Below, piece by piece: positions 24,622-32,440 of a stretch of DNA of 64,000 nucleotides (positions are counted from its first letter, which is position 1; the number at the start of each line of letters is the position of its first letter). This stretch comes from Candidatus Saccharimonadota bacterium (lineage in GTDB: Bacteria > Patescibacteriota > Saccharimonadia > Saccharimonadales > Saccharimonadaceae). Below the pieces are notes generated by a model. That model saw only the letters and a program-made list of their open reading frames with translations, made no database searches and was not told the origin of the DNA. Location of the stretch: NCBI GenBank assembly GCA_009783305.1, contig WRHJ01000003.1, forward strand, positions 1-64,000. The letters run 5' to 3'. The translations under genes and the position numbers were made by a program.

Positions 24622-25710
24622 ATGCAAGAAAGTGGGCCGGCCAGTAGTGCCGATGTGAGAATTGAGACGCTGCTTGAGGAGTGCGTCAAGTTAAAGGCAT
24701 CTGATTTACATCTTCAGGTGGGATTGCCGCCGATTTTGAGGGTGGATGGGAGTTTGATGCCGGTGTCCGGAACGAAGGAGTTGACGGAGACGACGATTGA
24801 AAAATTGTTGTTTGCGACAATGGATGATGGCCAGAAAGAGATTCTGCTGAAAGATAAGGAATTCGATTTTTCGTTTGCGTTTGGTGATTTGGGACGGTTT
24901 CGTGTCAATGCCTTCCACGAGAAAGGTAATTTGGCGGGGGCTTTCCGGTTAATTCCGAACCAGATTAAGTCGGTGAGTGAATTGGGGATGCCGCCAGTAA
25001 TTTCGAGTTTTACAGAATTTCCGCGAGGATTGGTGTTAGTAACTGGACCGACAGGCAGCGGCAAGTCGACGACTTTGGCGGCGTTGGTGGATAAGATTAA
25101 TCACGAAAAGTCGCGGCACATTATTACGATTGAAGATCCGATTGAGTTTACGCATAAGTCGAGAAGAAGCGTGGTGGTGCAGCGAGAAGTGCACTATGAT
25201 ACGTATTCGTTCTCAGCGGCTTTGCGTTCGGCGTTGCGCCAGGATCCGGATGTGGTATTGATTGGCGAGATGCGCGACCTGGAAACGATTGCAGCGGCGA
25301 TTACGATTGCGGAAACAGGGCACTTGGTGTTTGCAACTCTACACACGAACTCGGCGGCACAGTCGCTCGATCGTATGATTGACGTTTTCCCGCCGCATCA
25401 GCAACCGCAGGTGCGATCGCAGTTGAGCAATATTTTGATGGCAATTTGCGCACAGCGATTAGTGCCGGCGATTGGCGGAGGACGGGTAGTAGCGGCGGAA
25501 GTTTTGATTGCGAATCCAGCGGTGCGTTCGATTATTCGAGAGGGTAAGACGCATCAATTGGATACGGTGATTCAAACTGGCGCCGATCAGGGTATGCAGA
25601 CAATGGATCGAACGTTGGTGAAATTGATTCAGACTGGTGTGATTACTTATGATAATGCGCGTGAATATGCAGTGGATTTGACGGAATTTGAAAGGTTAGC
25701 GAGAGGATGA
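24622..25710 (+). CDS. pilT: Type IV pilus retraction ATPase PilT
   Basis: PilT powers pilus retraction and twitching. The 362-residue hexameric ATPase has an N-terminal PAS-like domain (LLEECVKLKASDLHLQVGLP), Walker A GPTGSGKSTTLAALV at about residue 143, Asp box IEDPIEF, Walker B VLIGEMRD, His box ATLHTNSAAQSLDRMID and the family's conserved IREGKTHQLD. TATAAT (24610-24615) is six bases before the ATG. It heads the second pil cluster and overlaps pilC by ATGA. Confidence 0.97.
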   Translation: MQESGPASSADVRIETLLEECVKLKASDLHLQVGLPPILRVDGSLMPVSGTKELTETTIEKLLFATMDDGQKEILLKDKEFDFSFAFGDLGRFRVNAFHEKGNLAGAFRLIPNQIKSVSELGMPPVISSFTEFPRGLVLVTGPTGSGKSTTLAALVDKINHEKSRHIITIEDPIEFTHKSRRSVVVQREVHYDTYSFSAALRSALRQDPDVVLIGEMRDLETIAAAITIAETGHLVFATLHTNSAAQSLDRMIDVFPPHQQPQVRSQLSNILMAICAQRLVPAIGGGRVVAAEVLIANPAVRSIIREGKTHQLDTVIQTGADQGMQTMDRTLVKLIQTGVITYDNAREYAVDLTEFERLARG

Positions 25711-26906
25711 GGCGGTATAACTATCGGGCGAAAGACAAGAGGACTGGCAAGGTACTGAAGGGGTCAGTGCAGGCGGAGAGCGAGCGCGCGGCCGGGAAGT
25801 TGTTGCTGGAACGCGGGTATATACCGGATAGAATAACTGAAGAAGGACAGGGTCTTTTCTCGAAAATTAGCAATAAGGTGCCGACGAAGGAAAAAATTGT
25901 ATTTTCGCGTCAGTTTGCAACGTTGATTGGTGCGGGTCTGCCATTGGCAAACTCACTCCGGACGATAGCAGAACAGACGACGAATAAGCCGATGCGCAAG
26001 GTAGTTGAGGAGTTGCTGGCAGATGTAGAGGCGGGGAAGGCTTTGGCGGTGGCGATGGAAAAACATCCGACAGTATTTGATAATGTGTATTTGGCACTGG
26101 TGCGAGCGGGGGAAATGAGTGGTACTTTGGATGAAGCTTTGAAACGATTGGCGTATCAGCAGGAAAAAGACGCGGCGATGATGAGCAAGATTCGTGGCGC
26201 AATGACATATCCGGCAATTGTGCTAGTGGTGATTATTGCGGTGGTAGCATTTATGATGTTTACGGTTGTACCGCAGGTGGAAAAACTATATGAAGATTTG
26301 CGTCAGGAATTGCCGGCCTTGACAGCGTTCTTGGTGGCCGCAACGGATTTCGTGATTAATTTCTGGTGGTTGTTGGCGATTATGTTGGCGGGGCTGATTT
26401 GGTTCCTCATCCAATTCAGGAAGACACCGACTGGGGTGAGGTTTATGGCGACGTTTAAGTTAAATGTGCCGATGTTTAAGAGTTTGTTTAGGAAATTGTA
26501 TATGGCGAGGTTTGCGCGGACGGCGCAAATTTTGTTATCGACTGGTGTGTCGATGTTGGACACGTTGAAGATTTCGGGTGAGGCAATGAATAACGTGGTA
26601 GTGGAGAAGTCGGTGACTGAGGCATCAGAGATGGTGCGATCGGGCAAGGCGTTGTCGGATTCTTTGAGAGGTAAAGACTATATTTTGCCGTTGGTGCCGC
26701 AGATGTCGAGTATTGGCGAGCAATCGGGCAAGATTGATGAAATGTTGGGGAAGGCAGCGCAAGTGTTTGAAGATGAGCTGGATGAGCAGCTTCGGATGAT
26801 TTCGACGATGATTGAGCCGCTATTGATGGTGGTGATGGGTGTGCTGGCGGGTGGTATGGTGGGAGCAATTCTATTCCCGATTTACGCTCTGGTGGGCAGT
26901 ATTTAG
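25707..26906 (+). CDS. pilC: Type IV pilus inner-membrane platform protein PilC
   Basis: PilC is the polytopic membrane protein on which PilB and PilT act. The 399-residue protein has two GspF/T2SF domains (each with ISRQFATL-like and MSKIRGAMTYPAIV-like blocks) and three membrane helices, at about 170-190, 205-230 and 370-395 (LLMVVMGVLAGGMVGAILFP). Length matches the family. Coupled to pilT through a four-base overlap. A short gap with its own promoter follows before the pilin gene. Confidence 0.95.
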   Translation: MRRYNYRAKDKRTGKVLKGSVQAESERAAGKLLLERGYIPDRITEEGQGLFSKISNKVPTKEKIVFSRQFATLIGAGLPLANSLRTIAEQTTNKPMRKVVEELLADVEAGKALAVAMEKHPTVFDNVYLALVRAGEMSGTLDEALKRLAYQQEKDAAMMSKIRGAMTYPAIVLVVIIAVVAFMMFTVVPQVEKLYEDLRQELPALTAFLVAATDFVINFWWLLAIMLAGLIWFLIQFRKTPTGVRFMATFKLNVPMFKSLFRKLYMARFARTAQILLSTGVSMLDTLKISGEAMNNVVVEKSVTEASEMVRSGKALSDSLRGKDYILPLVPQMSSIGEQSGKIDEMLGKAAQVFEDELDEQLRMISTMIEPLLMVVMGVLAGGMVGAILFPIYALVGSI

Positions 26907-26922
26907 GCCCGTAAAATAGGAC

Positions 26923-26951
26923 TTGATTTTTCCATAAGCAGTATGTATGAT
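26923..26951 (+). promoter_or_regulatory. Pilin gene promoter
   Basis: TTGATT (26923-26928) and TATGAT (26946-26951) are 17 bases apart, upstream of pilA. The implied start near 26958 gives an 82-base leader with two small hairpins (TTGGG/CCCAA at 26981-26998; GCAG/CTGC at 27004-27015), then AAAAAGGAG before the ATG. Confidence 0.6.
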
Positions 26952-27039
26952 TATGTTAACGTACTTTTGCAGATGACGGTTTGGGGTGGGTATCCCAAGA
27001 TATGCAGTTGTCTGCGGACGATTAAAAAAAGGAGAACAA

Positions 27040-27630
27040 ATGGCAAAAGGTAAAAAACAAATTAAAAAAGGCAAGAAAGGCTTTACGATTATCGAGGTTG
27101 TCTTGGTGCTTGCAATCGCGGGCTTGATTTTCTTGATGGTCTTTATTGCTTTGCCGGCCCTACAGCGTGCCCAGAGGAATACGCAACGCGAAGATGATAT
27201 GAGTCGTTTCTTGACCGCAGTGACAGATTTCCAGAGTAATAACAGCGGACGGACGCCGTTTGGAGATAGAGCTACTAATGTTCAGCCTCCGACTTTGGAT
27301 GGGAATTTTGTAACGCGGTATATTGATAGGGCTTGCGCACAAGCTGGTATGGGCGTCGATGGGACATGTGATGCTGCACTAGGAAGCGGGGATCAATTCA
27401 CTGATCCAGATGGTACGGTCTATTCGTTTAGGCCTGGGGTTATCAACGTTGCGAACGATCCTATAACAGTCACATTTCCAAATAACGACTTGGATCATAT
27501 GGTTTATGTTGTCGTTGGATACGTCTGTGGTGCGAATGAAGGTACGGTGCGACAAGGATCTGGTACTCGACAGATTTCTTTGCATATGGTGCTTGAGGGT
27601 GGCGCTATCACCTGTAACGATAACCAATAA
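27040..27630 (+). CDS. pilA: Type IV prepilin
   Basis: The 196-residue protein has a Lys-rich leader followed by the prepilin peptidase site G-FTIIEVVLVLAIAGLIFL, with Glu at +5 of the mature protein; the hydrophobic N-terminal helix is the filament core. The exposed domain has three or four Cys that could form the D-region disulphide. I start at ATG 27040 because AAAAAGGAG lies 5-10 bases upstream. It is alone between pilC and pilD with its own promoter and terminator, suiting an abundantly expressed major pilin. Confidence 0.93.
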   Translation: MAKGKKQIKKGKKGFTIIEVVLVLAIAGLIFLMVFIALPALQRAQRNTQREDDMSRFLTAVTDFQSNNSGRTPFGDRATNVQPPTLDGNFVTRYIDRACAQAGMGVDGTCDAALGSGDQFTDPDGTVYSFRPGVINVANDPITVTFPNNDLDHMVYVVVGYVCGANEGTVRQGSGTRQISLHMVLEGGAITCNDNQ

Positions 27631-27650
27631 AAGTTTGAATTAGCTTTTGG

Positions 27651-27679
27651 ACACACTCCCTTAGGGGAGTGTGTTTTTT
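27651..27679 (+). terminator. Strong terminator after pilA
   Basis: ACACACTCCC (27651-27660) pairs with GGGAGTGTGT (27665-27674), loop TTAG, followed by T5. Confidence 0.9.
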
Positions 27680-27696
27680 GTGGTAAGATAGGGAGT

Positions 27697-28527
27697 ATGG
27701 AGATGACGCTAGCGGTTGCATTGATTATGTTTGTGGTGGGGGCAGTGTTTGGGTCATTTGCTTGCTGCCAGGCGTGGCGATTGCACTTGAAGGATACCGG
27801 GAAGGGGAAAATGGCGAAATCAAAATGGTCGGTTTGCATGGACTGTAAGTATAGATTGAAGTGGTACGATAATATTCCGGTGATTAGTTGGGTGGTGTTG
27901 CGAGGGAAATGTCGGAAGTGCGGAAAGAAGATTGGCGGGTGGGAGATTTTGAGTGAGGTGGGGCTAGGGGTGGTATTTGCGGTGTTTGGAGTGTGGTTTT
28001 ATGGTAATTTTGCGAGTTTGATTATCGGCAATGATATGACTTGGCAGTTGTGGGTGCTGGCGGGGTTGGTGATGGCGATGCTGGTGGGGTTTGCAATTTT
28101 GTTCATAGCGGATGCGCGGTGGGGCAGGTTGCCAGTGGGTGTATTGACTTTTTGCATAATTTGTGCTATACTGTTTGCAACCACACGCGAGTGGGGCGTG
28201 TTTGCTGTTGCTCAAATTTGGGATTACTTGGGGGCGCTACTGGTGTTGCCGGTACTATATTATTTGCTGTATAAGATATCGGGCGAGAAGTGGGTGGGAA
28301 GTGGGGATTGGTTGTTGGCGTTGCCGATAGCTCTAGTGCTGGGTAATTTTTGGTTGGCGTTCTTCTGTGTGTTTGCGGCGAATTTGATGGGATGCTTTGT
28401 GATGATACCGGTGATGATGAGGAAGAAAAAGAATATGAATATGCGGGTGGCATTTGGACCGTTTTTGATAGTGGCGTTTATGATAGTATTTTTGGCGCAG
28501 GAGTGGGTTTTGGGGTTGATGGGTTAG
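27697..28527 (+). CDS. pilD: Prepilin peptidase PilD
   Basis: PilD cleaves the prepilin leader and N-methylates the new N-terminus. The 276-residue membrane protein carries the cytoplasmic zinc loop with two CxxC pairs (VCMDCKYRLKWYDNIPVISW; GKCRKCGKK), typical of the bifunctional enzyme, and the two catalytic aspartates in FIADARWGRLP and VGSGDWLLA. TAAGAT ends seven bases before the ATG. The 3' end overlaps the convergent recombinase by four bases. Confidence 0.95.
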   Translation: MEMTLAVALIMFVVGAVFGSFACCQAWRLHLKDTGKGKMAKSKWSVCMDCKYRLKWYDNIPVISWVVLRGKCRKCGKKIGGWEILSEVGLGVVFAVFGVWFYGNFASLIIGNDMTWQLWVLAGLVMAMLVGFAILFIADARWGRLPVGVLTFCIICAILFATTREWGVFAVAQIWDYLGALLVLPVLYYLLYKISGEKWVGSGDWLLALPIALVLGNFWLAFFCVFAANLMGCFVMIPVMMRKKKNMNMRVAFGPFLIVAFMIVFLAQEWVLGLMG

Positions 28528-29438
28528 CTGTCAGAGTGGAATTTTTCGTGGACTTCACGGAGGTGCTGGTCGGTGACGTGGGTGTAGATTTGGGTAGTTG
28601 AGATGTCGGAGTGGCCGAGCATGGATTGGACGGAGCGGAGGTCGGCGCCGTTCATGAGGAGATCGGTGGCGAAGCTGTGGCGGAGGGTGTGGGGGGTGAC
28701 GTGCTTGGTGATACCGGCGACGCGAGCGCGTTGTTCGATGATACGTTGGATGCTGCGGGGAGAAAGGCGGCGGAAGTCGCCGGAGGTGCCGACGGCGGGC
28801 GAGTTGCGGGAATTATTGAGGAAAAGGGCAGGGAGTTGGTCTTTGCGAGCGTCAATGTAGTCGGAAACGCAGGCGGCGGCGGCTTTACTGATGAAGACGG
28901 GACGGTCTTTTTGGCCTTTGCCGCGCACGATGAATTCGCGGCGGTCGAGATTGATATGGTCGCGATTGAGATTGATTAGTTCGGCGACGCGCAGACCTGA
29001 ACTAAAAAGCAGTTCGATGATGGCGCGGTCGCGGAGGTCGGTTTCGGTGTCGGTGGGGATGGCGTCGAGAATTTCTTGAACTTCGTCGTAATGGAGGAAG
29101 GTGACCTGTTTTTTGATAGTTTTGGGGAGTTCGACGAGGGCGGGGTCGAGGGAATTGATGTTGCGTTTGGCGAGGTAGGTGAGAAAACCGCGCAGAGCGA
29201 TGAGGTGGTAGGCTTGGGTGGCGGCGGAGAGTTTGGTGCGGCGTTCGTTTTCGTAGCGATTGAGCCAGAGGCGGTATTTGCGGAGCAGTTCTGAGGTGAT
29301 TTGTTTGGGCGAAATGTCGCCGGCGAATTCGATGAGGCGGGAAAGGTAGAGGTCGTAGTTGCGGGCCGTGTTGACGCTGCGGCCTTTTTCGACCTCGAGC
29401 GATTCGAGGAATTCGGCAATGAGATCGGATAAGTACAT
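28524..29438 (-). CDS. xerD: Tyrosine recombinase, XerC/XerD type
   Basis: Xer recombinases resolve chromosome dimers at dif. The 304-residue protein has the SAM-like N-terminal core-binding domain (DLIAEFLESLEVEKGRSVNT) and a catalytic domain with Arg in SGLRVAELINL, Lys in GKGQKDRPV, HTLRHSFATDLL, LGHSDISTTQIYTH and the Tyr nucleophile in the last block. The only tyrosine recombinase here, so it may act as a single Xer; assignment between XerC and XerD is uncertain. A TATATT box ends six bases before the ATG on the minus strand. No mobile element or att site adjoins it, so I do not read it as an integrase. Confidence 0.87.
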   Translation of the reverse strand: MYLSDLIAEFLESLEVEKGRSVNTARNYDLYLSRLIEFAGDISPKQITSELLRKYRLWLNRYENERRTKLSAATQAYHLIALRGFLTYLAKRNINSLDPALVELPKTIKKQVTFLHYDEVQEILDAIPTDTETDLRDRAIIELLFSSGLRVAELINLNRDHINLDRREFIVRGKGQKDRPVFISKAAAACVSDYIDARKDQLPALFLNNSRNSPAVGTSGDFRRLSPRSIQRIIEQRARVAGITKHVTPHTLRHSFATDLLMNGADLRSVQSMLGHSDISTTQIYTHVTDQHLREVHEKFHSDS

Positions 29439-29488
29439 ACGTTTAATATACCACGTAAATATGTTATAATCTTGGAAAAGGAGTTTTT

Positions 29489-30034
29489 ATGGCGCAGGAA
29501 AAAAAGGTGGAAATGACTGGCAAGGAGTATGATAATCTCCTGCAACGGACTTTGGTAATTTTTAAACCGGATGCGGTGCAGCGGGGAATTGTAGGTGAGA
29601 TTTTGAGTCGGTTTGAACGCGTGGGGTTGAAGATTGTAGGGTGCAAAATGGTGAATCCAGATAAGGATCATTATTATATGCATTACGAGGGGATTTCACA
29701 GATGATTTCGCGGAGGGGACAAGAGGCGTTTGATATGACGCTGGATTTTATGGCGAGCGGGCCGGTGATTGCGATGGTGCTGGAGGGAATTGAAGCGGTG
29801 GCGTTGGTGCGGAAGATTGTGGGGCCGACGGAACCAAAGGCAGCGGAGATGGGTACGGTGCGAGGTGATTATTCGCATATGAGTTTTGGTTATAGTAATA
29901 GCAAGAAGATTGGGGTACCGAATTTAATTCACGCCAGCGGTAGCAATGAAGAGGCTAAGAAAGAGGTGGATCATTGGTTCAAGGTCTCTGAGATGTACGA
30001 ATACGAAGACGTCGTTGATAAGTTTATGAGATAA
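29489..30034 (+). CDS. ndk: Nucleoside diphosphate kinase
   Basis: Ndk transfers phosphate among nucleotides via a His intermediate. The 181-residue protein has the N-terminal TLVIFKPDAVQRGIVGEIL, the active-site block NLIHASGSNEEAKKEVDHWF with the catalytic His and the ALVRKIVGPTEP region. It is longer than the usual 140-150 residues, with an N-terminal extension and an insertion (GDYSHMSFGYSNSKKIG) just before the active-site segment. AAAAGGAG precedes the ATG. In a cell with few nucleotide-synthesis genes it would interconvert salvaged nucleotides. Confidence 0.94.
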   Translation: MAQEKKVEMTGKEYDNLLQRTLVIFKPDAVQRGIVGEILSRFERVGLKIVGCKMVNPDKDHYYMHYEGISQMISRRGQEAFDMTLDFMASGPVIAMVLEGIEAVALVRKIVGPTEPKAAEMGTVRGDYSHMSFGYSNSKKIGVPNLIHASGSNEEAKKEVDHWFKVSEMYEYEDVVDKFMR

Positions 30035-30053
30035 AGGGTATAATATCAGGGTT

Positions 30054-30129
30054 GGCCTGGTAGCTCAATGGATAGAGCAGCTCCGTCCTAAGGAGAAGGT
30101 TGGACGTTCGACTCGTCTCCAGGCTACCA
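30054..30129 (+). tRNA. tRNA-Arg (CCT)
   Basis: A 76-base cloverleaf with acceptor GGCCTGG/CCAGGCT (G1-U72 wobble), D stem GCTC/GAGC, anticodon loop GTCCTAA (anticodon CCT at 30087-30089), T arm with TTCGACT loop, and an encoded CCA. The anticodon-stem closing pair is a G-A mismatch. TATAAT near 30040 lies just upstream. Confidence 0.92.
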
Positions 30130-30166
30130 CGTCTAAGCCGAGTCTTTTAAATGGTATAATATAACT

Positions 30167-30658
30167 ATGAGCGTTGATTTTGAGGGGCAGAGGGAGGGGG
30201 AGCGAGTAATCTTTTTGTTCAGGCGGCATATTTTGACGGCCTGGAAGGGGATGATGTTTGTATTTGTTATGGTGATGCTGGGGGCGGTGCCGGTGTTGCT
30301 TTGGCCGGAGTCGGGATGGGCATTTTGGATGGGGTTTGGCTGTATGGCGGTGGGGATGTTGGGGTGGGGTTATGCATATATGTTGTGGCATTTTAGCGTC
30401 TATGTGGTGACAAACGAGCGGATTCGGCAGATTGCTCAGAAGGGGATGTTTAAGAAGAGCGTGGTGGATTTGGGACTGGAAAAGATTCAGAGTGTTTCGT
30501 ACGAGGTGCCGGGGGTGCTTGGCGGGATTTTTGGGTATGGGACGCTGCTGGTGCAAACGACGGTGGGGGATTTGGTGGTGAGCAACGTGAAGAAACCGGA
30601 GAAAGTGTATAATAAGTTGCAGAACGCTATGAAAGAGGTGGAGAAAAGTAAAACATGA
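30167..30658 (+). CDS. Bacterial PH-domain membrane protein
   Basis: The 163-residue protein has two membrane helices (residues about 27-46 and 50-73) followed by a bacterial pleckstrin-homology (YdbS/DUF304-type) domain: FSVYVVTNERIRQIAQKGMF, VVDLGLEKIQSVSYE, GTLLVQTTVGDLVVSNVKKP. Such proteins sit in the cytoplasmic membrane; function is not established. TATAAT (30155-30160) is six bases before the ATG. It overlaps the next gene by ATGA, so the two are coupled. Confidence 0.83.
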   Translation: MSVDFEGQREGERVIFLFRRHILTAWKGMMFVFVMVMLGAVPVLLWPESGWAFWMGFGCMAVGMLGWGYAYMLWHFSVYVVTNERIRQIAQKGMFKKSVVDLGLEKIQSVSYEVPGVLGGIFGYGTLLVQTTVGDLVVSNVKKPEKVYNKLQNAMKEVEKSKT

Positions 30659-31695
30659 AATTGCCATTTGCTAAGAAAAAAGAGCTGAAACAGCAGGTGA
30701 ACTCGACTACAATTGAGGATCATCGCGAGGAGATTTTGAGTAAAGGACGGAAGTTTAAATATCCGTTCCAATATGCTAGGCATAAATTGGTGATAAAAAC
30801 GATTATCATTGGGGTGGTAGCGGTGGTGTTGTTGGCGGGTTTTGGATGGCTTCAGTTGTATCAACTGCAGAGTACTAGTGATATTTTGTATCGGTTTACG
30901 AAAGTGATACCGTTGTCGGTGGCGAAAGTGGATGGCGAAAGTGTGAGATTTAGTGATTATTTGATGATTTTCAAGAGCAGTATAACGGCGTTGGAGGCTC
31001 AGGAGGGGACATTTACGGGGTCGGAAGTAGGTGCGACGTGGCGGTCGCAATATAAGAGGCAGGCGTTGGATAGTGCGATAGAGTTTGCGTATGCGCTGAA
31101 GTTGGCGAGGGAACTGGATATTGAGATTACTCGAGAGCAGATTTTGGAGGCAGAGAAGGAGCATCGGACGGTTGATGGCGTAGAGAGGAGCGAAGAGAGT
31201 TTTGCGAAGATAATTCGGGCGAACTTTGGATTGAGTGTGGAAGAATATGAGCGCTTGTTGATGTTGTCGCTGACGAAGCGGGCGGTTTCGGCGAAGATTG
31301 ATGAGGATGCGCTGCTGTTGGCGGAGGAAGTGGAGGCGTTGCTGGAGAGTAATGGGGGTGATTTTGCGCAAGTTGCGGAGATTTTGGATGGATCGGTGAT
31401 TTTTGATGAGACTGGAGAGCTGGTGAGCAGGATGAACCTGGATGGGGGCAGGGCGGATATGGCAAGCAGACTGGAGATAGGGAAATGGTCCAAGAAGTTT
31501 TTGTCAAGAAATGGCGATGGGTATTATTTTGTGAAGTCGTTGGCAAGGGGCGAGGGGCAGGTGAAATATGTATCGCTGCGGGTGCCGTTCGGGGAGTTTA
31601 GCAAGAGGATGCAGACGCTGATGGATGAGGGGAAAGTGCAAGAATTTATCACGATACAGAGGACGGGCGAGGGGGATGATGAGGATAAGAATTAG
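30655..31695 (+). CDS. Membrane-anchored SurA-like chaperone
   Basis: The 346-residue protein has a basic cytoplasmic start, one membrane helix (VIKTIIIGVVAVVLLAGFGW, residues about 47-68) and an outside region that looks like a SurA/PpiC chaperone: DGESVRFSDYLMIF, then a helical domain with EITREQILEAEKEHR, resembling the SurA N-terminal fold. The parvulin catalytic domain is much reduced near residues 240-300 (DFAQVAEIL, GYYFVKSLARGEGQVKYVSL). It may help exported proteins fold. Coupled to the PH-domain gene. Confidence 0.7.
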   Translation: MKLPFAKKKELKQQVNSTTIEDHREEILSKGRKFKYPFQYARHKLVIKTIIIGVVAVVLLAGFGWLQLYQLQSTSDILYRFTKVIPLSVAKVDGESVRFSDYLMIFKSSITALEAQEGTFTGSEVGATWRSQYKRQALDSAIEFAYALKLARELDIEITREQILEAEKEHRTVDGVERSEESFAKIIRANFGLSVEEYERLLMLSLTKRAVSAKIDEDALLLAEEVEALLESNGGDFAQVAEILDGSVIFDETGELVSRMNLDGGRADMASRLEIGKWSKKFLSRNGDGYYFVKSLARGEGQVKYVSLRVPFGEFSKRMQTLMDEGKVQEFITIQRTGEGDDEDKN

Positions 31696-31716
31696 AATTT
31701 GATTTTGGTAAAAAAA

Positions 31717-31792
31717 TGGAGCCGTTGGAGGGGATCGAACCCACGACCTGCTCGTTACGAGTGAGCTGCTCTACCAACTGAGCTACAACGGC
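31717..31792 (-). tRNA. tRNA-Thr (CGT)
   Basis: A 76-base cloverleaf with acceptor GCCGTTG/CAACGGC, D stem GCTC/GAGC, anticodon loop CTCGTAA (anticodon CGT at plus 31757-31759), T loop TTCGATC and encoded CCA. Last of three leftward tRNAs. Confidence 0.95.
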
Positions 31793-31808
31793 GTATTTTG
31801 TTCCGAAA

Positions 31809-31883
31809 TGGTGCGGGTGGAGGGAGTCGAACCCTCGTTTCATCCTTGGGAAGGATACATAATAGCCGTTATACGACACCCGC
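31809..31883 (-). tRNA. tRNA-Gly (CCC)
   Basis: A 75-base cloverleaf, acceptor GCGGGTG/CACCCGC, anticodon loop TTCCCAA giving CCC, T loop TTCGACT, encoded CCA. Middle of the leftward Asp-Gly-Thr cluster. Confidence 0.95.
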
Positions 31884-31935
31884 AGAAACTAAAATCGACT
31901 CTGATTAGAGTCGTCAAGTTTGTAAAAAACTTTGA

Positions 31936-32012
31936 TGGCGGGCCCGACCGGATTCGAACCGGCGATCTTCTCCGTGACAGGGAGACGTACTAGGCCGCTA
32001 TACCACGAGCCC
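31936..32012 (-). tRNA. tRNA-Asp (GTC)
   Basis: A 77-base cloverleaf, acceptor GGGCTCG/CGGGCCC, G73 discriminator as expected for tRNA-Asp, anticodon loop CTGTCAC giving GTC, T loop TTCGAAT, encoded CCA. First of the leftward tRNA cluster. Confidence 0.95.
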
Positions 32013-32023
32013 GCATAGGGGTA

Positions 32024-32052
32024 AGTATATCGAATATTTGGAAAATTCGCAA
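32024..32052 (-). promoter_or_regulatory. Promoter of the Asp-Gly-Thr tRNA cluster
   Basis: On the minus strand TTGCGA (32052-32047) is 17 bases from TATACT (32029-32024). It is back to back with the TATAAT (32060-32065) of the rightward 32075 gene. Confidence 0.7.
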
Positions 32053-32074
32053 GGTGTTATATAATAAGCATATA

Positions 32075-32440
32075 GTGAAAGAATTAGTCTCTGACTTTAA
32101 ATCGATCTACCGAAATGATCGAAAAGTTTTAATCACGATGATGATTTTGCTGATAGCAGGCGCGGTGTTGTTTATGTTGCCGATTTTGAATTTGAATCCA
32201 GCGATAAGCAAGACTTGGGTGAGGTATTCGGATATCAATAGTGGCTATGCGGAGGGAGGATGGTGGTACCTGATGAGCTTTTCGGTATTGGCGGCGTTAA
32301 TGAGTTTGGGGCATTGTTTGATCGGCGCGCGGCTATATACTAAGCGCGGGTCAAGTGTGGCGATGCTGTTTTTGATTGTGAGTATTGTGATAGTTTTGAT
32401 AGCAGCTGCATATCTGCTCAAGATACTTGGGAGGGGATAA
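32075..32440 (+). CDS. Small polytopic membrane protein
   Basis: I do not recognise this 121-residue protein. Three membrane helices are evident (VLITMMILLIAGAVLFMLPI; WYLMSFSVLAALMSLGHCLI; VAMLFLIVSIVIVLIAAAYL), with a polar loop after the first. I choose GTG 32075, nine bases after TATAAT (32060-32065), because an earlier GTG would overlap the -10 box. Its stop overlaps the start of the glycosyltransferase gene, suggesting a joint membrane function. Confidence 0.75.
   Translation: MKELVSDFKSIYRNDRKVLITMMILLIAGAVLFMLPILNLNPAISKTWVRYSDINSGYAEGGWWYLMSFSVLAALMSLGHCLIGARLYTKRGSSVAMLFLIVSIVIVLIAAAYLLKILGRG

Noticed and set aside
26958-27039. Cyclic-di-GMP riboswitch before pilA
   Set aside because: The leader lacks the GEMM conserved loops; only simple hairpins are visible.
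28524-29438. Integrase of a mobile element
   Set aside because: No att repeats, cargo genes or composition change; flanked by pilD and ndk, so a chromosomal Xer is more likely.
30054-30129. tRNA-Arg as pseudo-tRNA because of the G-U acceptor end and G-A anticodon-stem mismatch
   Set aside because: All other stems, the T-loop and encoded CCA are intact and a -10 is present, so it is probably functional.
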